Origin: an uncultured Arthrobacter sp.
Lineage (GTDB): Bacteria > Actinomycetota > Actinomycetes > Actinomycetales > Micrococcaceae
Assembly: GCF_947493765.1 (NCBI RefSeq)
Contig: NZ_CANLSZ010000008.1
Location: 1-64,000 of the forward strand
Reading direction: 5' to 3'
Length of the DNA stretch: 64,000 nt
Part shown: piece after piece, positions 26,115-35,024 of the stretch
Layout: each line of letters starts with the position of its first letter
Position numbering within the stretch: the first letter of the stretch is position 1
The notes under the pieces: generated by a model
The model's database searches: none
What the model was told of the DNA's origin: nothing
What the model saw: the letters and a program-made list of their open reading frames with translations, nothing else
Made by a program: the position numbers and the translations under genes

Positions 26115-27080
26115 CTAGTCGTCGTACGCCCGGTACTGCTCCACGGACACGATCCGCCCGGGGTCGGCGCTGCTGACCTGGCAGATCAGGGCCTCGCCGG
26201 GCGCCAGATAGGGGTCCTCGGTGGGAAGGAGGGCCCGCAGGCGCTTCGTCAGGTGGTCCTCCAGGACGTCGAAGACCAGCGGCAGGACGGGGCGGTGCGT
26301 GCAGATCGCCACGGGACGGCGCTTGTCGAGCACGCGCTCGACGGCGGCCCTGGTCCGTCCGGGCTTCCGCGCGGCGTCGCGCTCGGTCAGGGCGTCCACG
26401 AGCTTGAGCTTGGCGCTGCGCCGGTTCACATAGGGCGAGACGGTCTGGACGCAGCGCACCCACGGACTGCTGATCACCCGCTCCGGATTCCACGCCTGCA
26501 GCAGGCGGCTCACCGCGACGGACTGCCGCCTGCCGGTGGCTGCGAGCGGGCGGTCGCCCTCGGCCAGGCTCCAGGAGGAGCGGGGTTTCGCCTTCGCGTG
26601 CCGCACCACGATCACCGGCCACGTCTGGAGGTCGTCGGAGTCGTGCGCCTCGACGAGGGCGTCCAGGGGTTCGACGTCGGAGGGGTTGCTCAGCATGGTG
26701 CGGGCCTTCTGCGGGGTCACCCACTCCACGCGGTCGACCTCCTTGCCGTCCGGGACGGGGGAGAGGCGCCGGATGCCTGCCGCCCAGTACTGGACGACCT
26801 TCTCCCCCGAGTTCACCGCATACCGGATCGTCGCGAGCGGGATCCCAAGCTCGACCTGGAGACCCACCTCCTCGAAGGTCTCGCGGACCGCGCACTCCGG
26901 CGTGGTCTCGCCCTCGTCGAGCTTGCCCTTGGGCCAGGACCAGTCCCCGTAGCGCGGCCGGTGGATGAGCAGGACCTCGAGCCGACTCTTCTCGATCCGC
27001 CAGCACAGGGTGCCGGCAGCGATCACGGCGGGGTCGCCCGACGGCATGCCGGAGGCCGGGTCTTTCGTCGAGGAGGCCAT
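26115..27080 (-). CDS. mutT1: NUDIX hydrolase fused to histidine phosphatase (MutT1-like)
   Basis: A 321-residue two-domain protein. Residues about 20-150 are NUDIX: GKLDEGETTPECAVRETFEE, then EVG, gives the GX5EX7REUXEEXGU box. Residues about 160-310 are a histidine phosphatase with VIVVRHAKAKPRSSW (RHG-like motif, here RHA) and CTHRPVLP near the C-terminus. This is the layout of mycobacterial MutT1, which degrades 8-oxo-dGTP and diadenosine polyphosphates. The ATG overlaps the ppk stop by one base (TGATG), linking it to polyphosphate metabolism. Confidence 0.85.
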   Translation of the reverse strand: MASSTKDPASGMPSGDPAVIAAGTLCWRIEKSRLEVLLIHRPRYGDWSWPKGKLDEGETTPECAVRETFEEVGLQVELGIPLATIRYAVNSGEKVVQYWAAGIRRLSPVPDGKEVDRVEWVTPQKARTMLSNPSDVEPLDALVEAHDSDDLQTWPVIVVRHAKAKPRSSWSLAEGDRPLAATGRRQSVAVSRLLQAWNPERVISSPWVRCVQTVSPYVNRRSAKLKLVDALTERDAARKPGRTRAAVERVLDKRRPVAICTHRPVLPLVFDVLEDHLTKRLRALLPTEDPYLAPGEALICQVSSADPGRIVSVEQYRAYDD

Positions 27081-29302
27081 CAGCGGCGCGACACCGCTTG
27101 CTGACGGGTCCTGGAGGCGAGCAGCCACGACTGGATGTCCTCGAGGGGCACGCCCTCGTCGTCGCGGTGGTGACGGGTCCAGCACCCGGTCTCGTCGAGG
27201 TGCCAGCTGGAGACGGACGGATCCATGTAGCGGTCCATGAGATTCATCAGGTAGGAGATGTCCTCCGGGGCGCTGAGCTGTACCAGGGCCTCGACCCGGC
27301 GGTCCAGGTTGCGGTGCATCATGTCGGCCGAGCCGATGAAGACCGCCGGCTCACCCCCGTTCGCGAAGGCGAAGACCCGTGAGTGCTCCAGGAAGCGGCC
27401 GAGGACTGAGCGTACCGTCACGTTCTCGCTCAGGCCGGGAACACCGGGGCGCACGGAGCAGATGCCGCGCACGATCACGTCCACCGCGACGCCGGCCTGC
27501 GAGGCGCGGTACAGCGAATCGATGATCGCCTCGTCCACGATGGAGTTGACCTTGATCACCACACGCGCCGGCAGACCCGCCCGGCTGTTCGTGATCTCCT
27601 GCTCGATCCGCTCCATCAGGCCCGAGCGGACGGACCGCGGCGCCACGAGGAGCCGCTTGAAGGTGGACTTCGGTGCGTACCCGGAGAGCTGGTTGAACAG
27701 GCGCGACAGGTCCAGGCCCACCTGGTCGTTCGCGGTGAGCAGGCCCAGGTCCTCGTAGTACCTCGCGGTGCGCGGGTGGTAGTTGCCCGTGCCGATGTGG
27801 CAGTACCGCCGCAGCCCGTTGATCTCCTGCCGCACCACGAGCGAGAGCTTGCAGTGCGTCTTCAGGCCCACGATCCCGTACACCACGTGGACGCCGGCCT
27901 GCTCGAGCTTCCGTGCCCAGGAGATGTTGGCCTGCTCGTCGAAGCGCGCCTTGATCTCCACCAGGGCCAGGACCTGCTTGCCCGCCTCGGCGGCGTCGAT
28001 CAGCGCGTCGACGATGGGGGAGTCGCCCGACGTCCGGTAGAGCGTCTGCTTGATGGCCTGGACCTTGGGGTCGGCTGCGGCCTGCTCGAGGAAGGCCTGG
28101 ACCGACGTCGAGAAGGAGTCGTACGGGTGGTGCAGCAGGATGTCCCGGCGGCGCATGGCGGCGAAGACGTTGGCGGCCTTGGAGGTCTCGCTCTCGTTCA
28201 GGTGCCGGCTCGTGTGCGGGACGTGCTTGGGGTAGTGCAGGTCGCCGCGGTCGATCGCGGCGATGACGCTGAGACCGCGCAGGTCCAGCGGGGCCGGGAG
28301 GGCGTAGACCTCGTCCTCCTCCACCCCGAGCTCGCGGGAGAGCAGCGCGCGGATGCTCGGGTTGATGTCCGTCGTCACCTCGAGGCGGACCGGCGGGCCG
28401 AACCGGCGGCGCAGCAGTTCCTTCTCGAGGGCCTGGAGCAGGTTCTCGGCGTCGTCCTCCTCGACCTCGAGGTCCTCGTTGCGCGTGACCCGGAACAGGT
28501 GGTGCTCGAGCACCTCCATCCCGGGGAAGAGCTGGTCGAGGTGGACGGCGATGACCTCCTCGAGCGGGATGAAGCGCGCGATCCGTCCGGCGACGTTCCC
28601 CGCACGGGGCCCGTCGACGGACACCAGGCGCGGGAGCTGGTCGGGGACCTTCAGGCGCGCGAAGAGCTCCTTCTCGCTGATCGGGTTGCGCACCACGACG
28701 GCGAGATTCAGCGACAGTCCGGAGATGTAGGGGAAGGGGTGCGCAGGGTCCACGGCGAGCGGCGTGAGGATCGGGAAGACCTTCTCGGCGAACATCGTGT
28801 GCAGATCGGCCCGCGCTGCGTCGTCCAGCTCGTCCCACGAGGTGAGGTGGATCTGCTCCTGGGCGAGGGCGGGGCGGATGTGCTCGGTGAACACGGCGGC
28901 GTGGCGCTGCTGCAGCACGTAGCCGTCGTGCATGATCTTCTCGAGCTGCTCGATGGGGCTGAGCCCGGCGGCCGAGGGCACGGCGAGTCCGGTGGCGATG
29001 CGCCGCTTCAGCCCTGCCACGCGCACCATGAAGAACTCGTCGAGGTTCGACGCGAAGATGGACAGGAAGTTGATGCGCTCGAGCAGATAGAGATTCGGGT
29101 CCTCGGCCAGTTCGAGGACCCGGGCGTTGAAGTCCAGCCAGCTGATCTCGCGGTCCAGGAAACGGTCCGGGCCGACCTCTCCCTCGGGCACGAGGCTCGG
29201 CGGGAAGTCCGGGATGTCGATGCGGTCCTGGGTGGCCCGCGCGGGGGTCGATTCGGACGAGCCGTACAGCGACGCGGTGCGGCGGGTGGTCTTCGAATCC
29301 AT
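27080..29302 (-). CDS. ppk: Polyphosphate kinase 1
   Basis: A 740-residue enzyme that polymerises the gamma phosphate of ATP into polyphosphate. The N-terminal domain has [19 protein letters not shown] and [20 protein letters not shown]; the catalytic His region is [20 protein letters not shown], and the second conserved His lies near [12 protein letters not shown]. The C-terminal [20 protein letters not shown] is standard. The ATG at 29302 has GGAGGAG 7 nt upstream. mutT1 follows directly, a pairing common in actinobacteria. Confidence 0.94.
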   Translation of the reverse strand: MDSKTTRRTASLYGSSESTPARATQDRIDIPDFPPSLVPEGEVGPDRFLDREISWLDFNARVLELAEDPNLYLLERINFLSIFASNLDEFFMVRVAGLKRRIATGLAVPSAAGLSPIEQLEKIMHDGYVLQQRHAAVFTEHIRPALAQEQIHLTSWDELDDAARADLHTMFAEKVFPILTPLAVDPAHPFPYISGLSLNLAVVVRNPISEKELFARLKVPDQLPRLVSVDGPRAGNVAGRIARFIPLEEVIAVHLDQLFPGMEVLEHHLFRVTRNEDLEVEEDDAENLLQALEKELLRRRFGPPVRLEVTTDINPSIRALLSRELGVEEDEVYALPAPLDLRGLSVIAAIDRGDLHYPKHVPHTSRHLNESETSKAANVFAAMRRRDILLHHPYDSFSTSVQAFLEQAAADPKVQAIKQTLYRTSGDSPIVDALIDAAEAGKQVLALVEIKARFDEQANISWARKLEQAGVHVVYGIVGLKTHCKLSLVVRQEINGLRRYCHIGTGNYHPRTARYYEDLGLLTANDQVGLDLSRLFNQLSGYAPKSTFKRLLVAPRSVRSGLMERIEQEITNSRAGLPARVVIKVNSIVDEAIIDSLYRASQAGVAVDVIVRGICSVRPGVPGLSENVTVRSVLGRFLEHSRVFAFANGGEPAVFIGSADMMHRNLDRRVEALVQLSAPEDISYLMNLMDRYMDPSVSSWHLDETGCWTRHHRDDEGVPLEDIQSWLLASRTRQQAVSRR

Positions 29303-29388
29303 TGCGTCTCCTCCAGCAGCGGGCACGGGCAGGGCGGGTCTCCTGCTCCGAACGGCAGGGGCGCCCCGATGAAACACTACAAGGTGGC

Positions 29389-30345
29389 TCAGGCCGCCTT
29401 GCCGGCGTACATCACGTCCACGTCCCAGCGCGTGAACCCGAGCTTCCGGTACAGCGCGACGGCGGCCGTGTTGTCCGCGTCCACGTACAGCATGATCGCC
29501 TGCAGCCCGGCGCCGTGCAGATGCTCGATGCCCGCGATCGTGAGGGCCTTGCCGAGTCCCGTGCCCTGCGCGTCCGGCGCCACGCCCACCACGTAGACCT
29601 CACCCATCGCCGCCCGGTCACCGGTTCCCGCGTGGATCTTCGTCCAGTGGAAGCCCAGCAGCCGTCCGTCCTCCTCGCTGACGGCGAGCAGGAAGCCGTC
29701 GGCGTCGAACCAGTCCTCGTCCATGCGTGCCTCGAGGTCCGCGCGGGTGGTGGCGCCCTGTTCCGGATGGTCCGCGAAGGCGGCCGCATTGGTGGCCAGC
29801 CACGCGTCCTCGTCCTGCCCGCGGACGAAGGACCTGAGGGCCACGCCCGCGGGCAACCGGAGCGCGGGCACCGATTCCTCGACGGCGGCGCGGGTCAGGC
29901 GCATGCGCCACAGCTCGCGGACCGGCTCGAAGCCGAAGCGCTCGGCGAGGTCCGCCGCGGCCGAGTGGTTGCCGTGCGACCAGCCGCGCAGATCGCTGAT
30001 GCCCTCCCCGAGGACCCCCTCGATGAGCGCCGTCCCGGCTCCCTCGCCGCGGCAGTCCGGCCCGACGACGAGTTCGAGGACCGCTGCGTCCTCGCCCCGG
30101 GTGATCACGGCGACCCCTGCGAGGTCGCTGTCCTCGTGGCCCGCGACGCGCGCGGTCAGGACCAGCAGCCGCTCCCCGGCCTCACGGTCGCGGAGCGTCA
30201 CGAGTGTCTGCTCGGACAAGGGACGATTGCCGTCCGACTCGGCGGCCGCGGAGGCGAGATCCAGGATCTCCCCGAGGACGGCCTGCTCCGGTGCGCCGGA
30301 GATCCTGTCGATGGACCAGGTGTGAGCATGCTGCGCGGTCGTCAT
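29389..30345 (-). CDS. mshD: Mycothiol synthase
   Basis: A 318-residue tandem GNAT protein. The C-terminal acetyltransferase half carries [20 protein letters not shown] (acetyl-CoA loop) and [20 protein letters not shown]; the N-terminal half has [20 protein letters not shown]. It acetylates Cys-GlcN-Ins with acetyl-CoA in the last step of mycothiol synthesis. It lies next to a GlnR-type regulator, as in mycobacteria (Rv0818-Rv0819), which supports the call. TAGGCT at 30352-30357 is 6 nt before the ATG: leaderless. Confidence 0.92.
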   Translation of the reverse strand: MTTAQHAHTWSIDRISGAPEQAVLGEILDLASAAAESDGNRPLSEQTLVTLRDREAGERLLVLTARVAGHEDSDLAGVAVITRGEDAAVLELVVGPDCRGEGAGTALIEGVLGEGISDLRGWSHGNHSAAADLAERFGFEPVRELWRMRLTRAAVEESVPALRLPAGVALRSFVRGQDEDAWLATNAAAFADHPEQGATTRADLEARMDEDWFDADGFLLAVSEEDGRLLGFHWTKIHAGTGDRAAMGEVYVVGVAPDAQGTGLGKALTIAGIEHLHGAGLQAIMLYVDADNTAAVALYRKLGFTRWDVDVMYAGKAA

Positions 30346-30379
30346 GCGCCCAGCCTAGTCCCCGCGCCGCGGCACCGGT

Positions 30380-30408
30380 TTGGCCCGTGGCCGCGGCTGC
30401 GGTAGTGT
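30380..30408 (+). promoter_or_regulatory. Promoter-like sequence facing the glnR-mshD gap
   Basis: TTGGCC (30380-30385), a 17-nt spacer and TAGTGT (30403-30408) make a good sigma-70-type promoter on the plus strand, opposite to both neighbours. It overlaps the region just behind the mshD promoter. Start of transcription would be near 30415. Confidence 0.5.
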
Positions 30409-30414
30409 CGTGAA

Positions 30415-30527
30415 CTGCTCGAGGGGGATGCACCAGTGGGGTGCCCGCGATACGTTCGACCCGTATGTCCTCCACCACGAAACCGGTTCGTCCGGTCATG
30501 AAGCCCCCGCCCGCCGGCGGGGGCTTC
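30415..30527 (+). ncRNA. Candidate small RNA between mshD and glnR
   Basis: The predicted transcript from about 30415 would end at the hairpin 30500-30527, about 110 nt. Both genes around it are on the other strand, so it serves no obvious mRNA. It contains an ATG at 30429 right after GAGGGGG, but the spacing is too short and the frame runs through the hairpin into low-complexity residues. A small RNA is the simplest reading. Sequence evidence alone. Confidence 0.35.
30500..30527 (+). terminator. Strong hairpin in the mshD-glnR gap
   Basis: A perfect 12-bp stem (30500-30511 with 30516-30527) and CGCC loop. It lies about 85 nt after the end of glnR on the minus strand and about 90 nt after the plus-strand promoter-like box, so it may work in both directions. 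There is no T tract. Confidence 0.65.
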
Positions 30528-30611
30528 GTCGTGTCCGGGGTGGGTGTTCGGATTCCGGCCCGTGTCCGGGCCCGGTCGGTGAAGCCCCATCCGTGAGCGG
30601 ACCGACGTTTG

Positions 30612-31319
30612 TCAGGCGTCCTGCCCCACCGCCGTGCGTTCCTCGCCCGAGCGGTTGCGCGTGAACCTGTACCCGACGTTGCGCACGGTGCCGATCAGCT
30701 GCTCGTGGTCGGCTCCGAGCTTCGCGCGCAGGCGCCGCACGTGCACATCGACCGTGCGTGAGCCGCCGTAGTAGTCATAGCCCCAGACCTCCTGGAGAAG
30801 CTGGTCGCGCGTGAACACCCGTCCCGGATGCTGCACGAGGTACTTCAGGAGCTCGAACTCCTTGTACGTCAGATTCAGGGGTTCCCCGTCCACCTTCGCG
30901 GTGTAGCCGACGTCGTCGACCACGACGCCGGAGGCACGGATGGCGGTGTCGGTCTCCCTCACCGCGGCCCGGGAGCGCCCGATGGCCAGCCGCAGCCGGG
31001 CCTCCACCTCGGCCGGACCGGCCGAGTCCAGCACGACGTCGTCCGCTTCCCAGGCCGCCGTCACCGCAGCCAGGCCGCCCTCGGTGAGCACGAGGACGAG
31101 CGGTGCGCCCGGTCCCGTGGCCCGGAGGAGCAGTGTCAGGGACCGCGCACCGCGCAGGTCCTCGCGGGCGTCCACCAGCACGACGTCGCAGGGTTCGGTG
31201 GTCAGGAGCGCCGCGGGCTCCGCGGGAAGGATGTGCACCCTGTGGTCGAGCAGTTCGAGCGCGGGGAGGACGTCGACGGAGGATCCGGTGCTGTTGGTGA
31301 GCATGAGGATGTGCGGCAT
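30612..31319 (-). CDS. glnR: GlnR-type orphan response regulator (nitrogen regulator)
   Basis: A 235-residue OmpR-family regulator. The receiver is atypical: [20 protein letters not shown], with the conserved Asp in [20 protein letters not shown] but few of the other acidic-pocket residues, as in GlnR. The winged helix is clear: [54 protein letters not shown] and [10 protein letters not shown]. No kinase is adjacent. Position upstream of mshD matches Rv0818. GlnR controls ammonium assimilation genes. GGAGGA precedes the ATG. Confidence 0.82.
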   Translation of the reverse strand: MPHILMLTNSTGSSVDVLPALELLDHRVHILPAEPAALLTTEPCDVVLVDAREDLRGARSLTLLLRATGPGAPLVLVLTEGGLAAVTAAWEADDVVLDSAGPAEVEARLRLAIGRSRAAVRETDTAIRASGVVVDDVGYTAKVDGEPLNLTYKEFELLKYLVQHPGRVFTRDQLLQEVWGYDYYGGSRTVDVHVRRLRAKLGADHEQLIGTVRNVGYRFTRNRSGEERTAVGQDA

Positions 31320-31524
31320 GGGTCCTCCATGGATCAGGAGTGCACGGGTCGGGTGTGCAGGGATCAGGAGTGCGCATCATCGGGCAACGGCGTCGTCCTG
31401 CCCGGTGAGAAGCGGGACACGCTCCCACGAGTATAGACGCCGGCGTGTGACGTACCCCACGCCGCAGTCCGCCGGCGGGGAGCGGATGGTCCCTTGCCCC
31501 CTGCGCGTAGGGCAGTATTGCAGG

Positions 31525-32268
31525 GTGAAGAGGACGAGTGTGGCAGTCGCGGCAGCCGGAGCCACCGCCCTGGTGGTTGCGGCGTCGTACCTCTCGCTGA
31601 CCGCTGTGGCGCTCTCGGTGGGAGCCCTGTGCGTCCTCGCCGCCATCGGTTGGACCCATCTCCTCGGCGTGCCGGCGCGCAAGAGCCAGTCCGCGGCGAT
31701 CGGGCTCAGCGCACTCCTCGCCGTGAGCCTCACCGCTCTCGTCCCGGCTCCGTCCTTCCTGGCATGGTTCCCCGCCTGCGTGGCGCTCGGCGTCGGGGCC
31801 GTCTTCATGATCCAGCTCGTGCGGGGTACGGGCCAGAGTTTCCGCCTCGAGTCGACGCTCGGGGCCAGCTCCGGGGTGGTCGCCGTGGGGATGGGCTCGG
31901 GCTGGGTCGCCACCGAGCGACTGACCGCCAACGCCACCGATTCAGGCATGACGCTCGTGACCGGCGTCAGCATCCTGGTGGCCATCGCCGTGTCCCTCCT
32001 GCCGTTCCCGGACCGCCTCATCGCTCCTGCCGCCGTCGCCCTCGCCGCTCTCGCGGGCCCCCTGGGTGCCCTGCTCTTCACCGATGTGCCGGCGCTCGCC
32101 GCGGCCGTCGTGGGTCTGGTCTGCGGTGCGGTGATCGCCGCGACCCGGCGGCTCCTCGTGGCGCGAGGGACGCCGCTGCCGGTGCTGGCCGCGGTCTCCG
32201 CGGGTCTCACCCCCGTGCTCGCCGTCGGCGCCGTCGTCTACTTCCTCGACGGTCTCTTCCTCGCCTGA
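31525..32268 (+). CDS. Membrane protein (possible permease), unknown function
   Basis: A 247-residue protein of seven to eight hydrophobic helices (for example ATALVVAASYLSLTAVALSV, LIAPAAVALAALAGPLGALL) and little else. The GTG at 31525 starts VKRTSVAVAAAG; there is no ribosome-binding site, and a leaderless start is likely. Divergent from glnR. Family not recognised. Confidence 0.6.
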   Translation: MKRTSVAVAAAGATALVVAASYLSLTAVALSVGALCVLAAIGWTHLLGVPARKSQSAAIGLSALLAVSLTALVPAPSFLAWFPACVALGVGAVFMIQLVRGTGQSFRLESTLGASSGVVAVGMGSGWVATERLTANATDSGMTLVTGVSILVAIAVSLLPFPDRLIAPAAVALAALAGPLGALLFTDVPALAAAVVGLVCGAVIAATRRLLVARGTPLPVLAAVSAGLTPVLAVGAVVYFLDGLFLA

Positions 32269-32343
32269 GGAGCTCCCGCGTGGCCCGCACCGGGGGAGGG
32301 CGGCGCCCGGGACATCCGTTGCCGCGCTGTCGGAGGTGCACGT

Positions 32344-32349
32344 TAGGAT
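32344..32349 (+). promoter_or_regulatory. -10 box for a leaderless mini-gene
   Basis: TAGGAT six nt before the ATG at 32356, with TTGCCG at 32319-32324 as a possible -35 (19-nt spacer). The transcript would start at or next to the initiation codon. Confidence 0.5.
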
Positions 32350-32355
32350 GACAGC

Positions 32356-32469
32356 ATGTCCATCCTCGCTCTTGAAATCTTCTTCATCTCGCTGCTGGTC
32401 GTCGCCGGTCTCGGCATGGCGGGTTTCGCAGCCCTCGTGATCGCCCGCCTGTACAAGGGCCAGAAGTAG
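32356..32469 (+). CDS. 37-residue single-span membrane peptide
   Basis: MSILALEIFFISLLVVAGLG begins this 37-residue product, which ends in the basic tail RLYKGQK. Residues 5-28 form one membrane helix; the tail would lie in the cytoplasm. It has a good -10 box 6 nt ahead of the ATG and stops 20 nt before the nitrobindin-like gene, so the two may share a message. No family name is known to me. The length, clean start and charge pattern make a real gene more likely than chance. Confidence 0.55.
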   Translation: MSILALEIFFISLLVVAGLGMAGFAALVIARLYKGQK

Positions 32470-32489
32470 CCGGTCGGCCCGGACTCCCC

Positions 32490-33089
32490 ATGTCGATCGA
32501 TCTACCCACCGACCTCACGCCCGAGCTCGTCCCCCTGTCCTGGCTGCTCGGGACCTGGGAGGGTACGGGCATGCTCGGTGAAGGGACCGCAGGATCGGAA
32601 CGCTTCTTCCAGCGGGTCGAATTCACCCAGAACGGCCTGCCCTATCTCCGGTACAGCGCCGAATCATGGCTCGTGGACGAGCACGACGTACACCTGCGGC
32701 CGCTGTCCGTCGAGACGGGCTTCTGGGCGCTCGACCGCAAGCTGAACGACGCCGACGTCGGACCGGGGCTGAGGCCCGCCGACATGGTGCCGGCCCTGAA
32801 GACGGCCGACGAGGTGGAGCAGTTCCGCAACGATGCCGGGGGCTTCGACATCACGGCCACCGTCGTCCACCCCGGCGGTATCGCGGAGCTGTACTACGGG
32901 AGCATCAAGGGTCCGCAGGTCCAGCTCAGCACCGACCTCGTGATGCGCGGACAGCAGTCCAAGGAGTACACCGCCGCCACCCGCCTGTTCGGCCTCGTGG
33001 AGGGCGATCTCTACTGGCGCTGGGACGTCGCGGCCGACGGCGGATCCCTCGAGGCCCACGCCTCCGCGATCCTGCGCAAGGCCTCCTGA
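32490..33089 (+). CDS. Nitrobindin-like heme-binding beta-barrel protein (THAP4/FABP-like)
   Basis: A 199-residue protein of the DUF1794/nitrobindin family, a fatty-acid-binding-protein-like barrel. LSWLLGTWEGTGMLGEG holds the GxWxGxG signature; the C-terminal LYWRWDVAADGGSLEAHASA is also typical. Homologs bind heme and can isomerise peroxynitrite or carry NO; a His ligand is expected near the C-terminus (EAHAS). Lies downstream of the 37-residue peptide gene. Confidence 0.8.
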   Translation: MSIDLPTDLTPELVPLSWLLGTWEGTGMLGEGTAGSERFFQRVEFTQNGLPYLRYSAESWLVDEHDVHLRPLSVETGFWALDRKLNDADVGPGLRPADMVPALKTADEVEQFRNDAGGFDITATVVHPGGIAELYYGSIKGPQVQLSTDLVMRGQQSKEYTAATRLFGLVEGDLYWRWDVAADGGSLEAHASAILRKAS

Positions 33090-33168
33090 CCGCAGCGGGC
33101 GCAGGACCTCCCGGGCTCCCGGGCCGGCGGCCGGAGGAATAGTCCCTCCCATAAGGCGTTATACGGAT

Positions 33169-34257
33169 ATGACCTCACAGAGCCCATTCCTGGAACGTCC
33201 CGGCGCCGTGGCCGGCGGTGGGGCCGATTCCGGCGTCGCCTCCCACTACGGCGACCCCTTCCGAGAGCAGCGGCTCCTCGCCGACGGACAGGCGGTGGTG
33301 GATCTCTCCCAGCGCGGCGTGGTCACCATCTCCGGTCCTGACCGGCTCAGCTGGCTCAACACCCTCTCCTCCCAGCTGCTCCTCGGCCTGCAGCCGGGGC
33401 AGGGCTCGGAGACGCTGCTGCTCACCGTGCAGGGCAGGATCGAGCACTGGGCCCACGTGGTGGACGACGGCGCCACCACCTGGCTGATCACCGAGGGCGG
33501 CGAGGCAGCCCCGATGGCCGGCTGGCTGGACAGGATGAAGTTCACGCTGCGCGTCGAGGTGACCGATGTGTCGCAGGACTGGTCGGTGCTCGGTGCCACG
33601 CGCGCCCTGCCCGGTCTCGGCGACACGGTCGTGTGGGAGGACCCGTGGCCGTCCGTCGGGGTGGGTGGATACGCCTACTCGGGCGTCGCCGACGACGAGC
33701 ACCCCGGTGCGGAGCGGCCGTGGTTCGAGTACCTCGTACCCCGCGACGGCGTCGAGGACGCCGTGAGCTCGACGGGTCTGGCGCTCGCCGGTACCCTCGC
33801 GGCCGAGGCCCTCCGGGTCGCCGCATGGCGCCCCCGTCCGGGCTTCGAGACCGACGAGAAGACCATCCCGCACGAACTCGATCTGATGCGCACCGCGGTC
33901 CACCTCGCGAAGGGCTGCTACAAGGGGCAGGAGACCATCGCGCGGGTCCACAACCTGGGGCATCCACCCCGCCGCCTGACGTTCCTCCACCTCGACGGCA
34001 GCCAGCACACCCTGCCCGCCGGAGGGAGTGCCGTCGTCGTCGAGGGACGCACCGTGGGCAGGGTCACCTCCGTGGCGCACCACTACGAGATGGGCCCGAT
34101 CGCTCTCGCCGTCCTCAAGCGGTCCGTCGATCCGGCGGCCGCACTGCTCGTGCAGGACGGCGAGGAGACCTACGCCGCCGCGCAGGAGGTCATCGTCACC
34201 CCGGATGCCGGCCAGGTCGTGGGCCGGGCCACCGGCTTCCTGCGGGCACCGCGATGA
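33169..34257 (+). CDS. ygfZ: YgfZ/GcvT-family folate-binding Fe-S repair protein
   Basis: A 362-residue protein with the YgfZ signature KGCYKGQETIARVHNLGHPP, in which the Cys is conserved, and a GcvT-like three-domain fold (LSQRGVVTISGPDRLSWLNT near the N-terminus). These tetrahydrofolate-binding proteins help assemble or repair Fe-S enzymes such as MiaB. The start at 33169 has no close ribosome-binding site; GGAGGA lies 30 nt upstream. The stop overlaps the ankyrin gene by ATGA. Confidence 0.85.
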   Translation: MTSQSPFLERPGAVAGGGADSGVASHYGDPFREQRLLADGQAVVDLSQRGVVTISGPDRLSWLNTLSSQLLLGLQPGQGSETLLLTVQGRIEHWAHVVDDGATTWLITEGGEAAPMAGWLDRMKFTLRVEVTDVSQDWSVLGATRALPGLGDTVVWEDPWPSVGVGGYAYSGVADDEHPGAERPWFEYLVPRDGVEDAVSSTGLALAGTLAAEALRVAAWRPRPGFETDEKTIPHELDLMRTAVHLAKGCYKGQETIARVHNLGHPPRRLTFLHLDGSQHTLPAGGSAVVVEGRTVGRVTSVAHHYEMGPIALAVLKRSVDPAAALLVQDGEETYAAAQEVIVTPDAGQVVGRATGFLRAPR

Positions 34258-34724
34258 GCGCCGGGAACGACGGCGTGACCGGCGAGGACAACGGCGCGGC
34301 CGGGAGAAACCGCGCGACCGGGACCACCAGCACGACCGAGAACGACGACGCCGCAGCGGCCATCGCCCTGGCCCACGCCCTCTTCGATGCCGCCCGGAAC
34401 GGGGACAGCGGCATGCTGGTGCGGTATCTCGACGCCGGGGTGCCGATCACCCTGACGACGGCGGCCGGGGACAGCCTCCTCATGCTCGCGGCCTACAACG
34501 GACATGCGGCGATCGTCGAGGACCTCCTCCGCCGCGGCTCCGCCGTCGATCAGGCGAACGACCGCGGTCAGACGCCCCTCGCCGGCGCGGTGTTCAAGGG
34601 CTACACGGACGTGGTGGAGCTGCTGGCGGCGGCCGGGGCGGACCCCGACGCGGGGACGCCTTCTGCCCGCGCCACGGCGGAGATGTTCGGCCGGACCGAG
34701 ATGGTGGAGCTCTTCGACCGGTAG
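34254..34724 (+). CDS. Ankyrin-repeat protein
   Basis: A 156-residue protein. After a Gly/Thr/Asn-rich lead of about 35 residues, three to four ankyrin repeats follow: AAGDSLLMLAAYNGHAAIVE with DLLRRGSAVD, then NDRGQTPLAGAVFKGYTDVV with ELLAAAGADPD, then the last half-repeat at ATAEMFGRTEMVELF. Ankyrin proteins mediate protein contacts; small ones beside catalases or Fe-S genes are common. Coupled to ygfZ by a 4-nt overlap. Confidence 0.8.
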   Translation: MSAGNDGVTGEDNGAAGRNRATGTTSTTENDDAAAAIALAHALFDAARNGDSGMLVRYLDAGVPITLTTAAGDSLLMLAAYNGHAAIVEDLLRRGSAVDQANDRGQTPLAGAVFKGYTDVVELLAAAGADPDAGTPSARATAEMFGRTEMVELFDR

Positions 34725-34783
34725 CTCTCACGTCTGCCGCGCGGGGTCTGTGCCGCCGTCGTGGTGATTGTTCCGCCGCGGGT

Positions 34784-34863
34784 GCGGCCTCGAACTGCTG
34801 CGGCCTCGAATTGGTGCGACCTCGAACTGCTGCGACCTCGAACCGATACGGCGTCGAACGGTA
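34784..34863. repeat. 16-bp tandem repeat containing CTCGAAC, five copies
   Basis: Copies start at 34784, 34800, 34816, 34832 and 34848; the consensus is GCGRCCTCGAACTGCT, with the last copy degenerate. It lies in the 300-nt non-coding space (34725-35024) between the convergent ankyrin and GNAT genes. The rest of that space contains three GGCACCGAAGACCCC-like copies at about 34940-35000 and no gene. Confidence 0.75.
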
Positions 34864-35024
34864 CACATCCGGGGAGATTGCCCGAGCAGGGATGCCAATG
34901 CCCGGTGTGTCGCGTCCCGACACGCGCTTGAGGGCACCGAAGACCCCGGATCTATGACGCTCCAGGGCACCGAAGACCCCGCACCGGCACCGAAGACTCC
35001 GGACCGGCGCATCCCGTACCGGGC

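Noticed and set aside
30429-30664. Small protein on the plus strand between mshD and glnR
   Set aside because: It reads through a strong hairpin into Pro/Arg-rich sequence antisense to glnR; the ribosome-binding site abuts the ATG.
34784-34863. LexA/SOS box cluster
   Set aside because: Only TCGAAC half-sites in direct orientation; no GTTCGA partner at the right distance.
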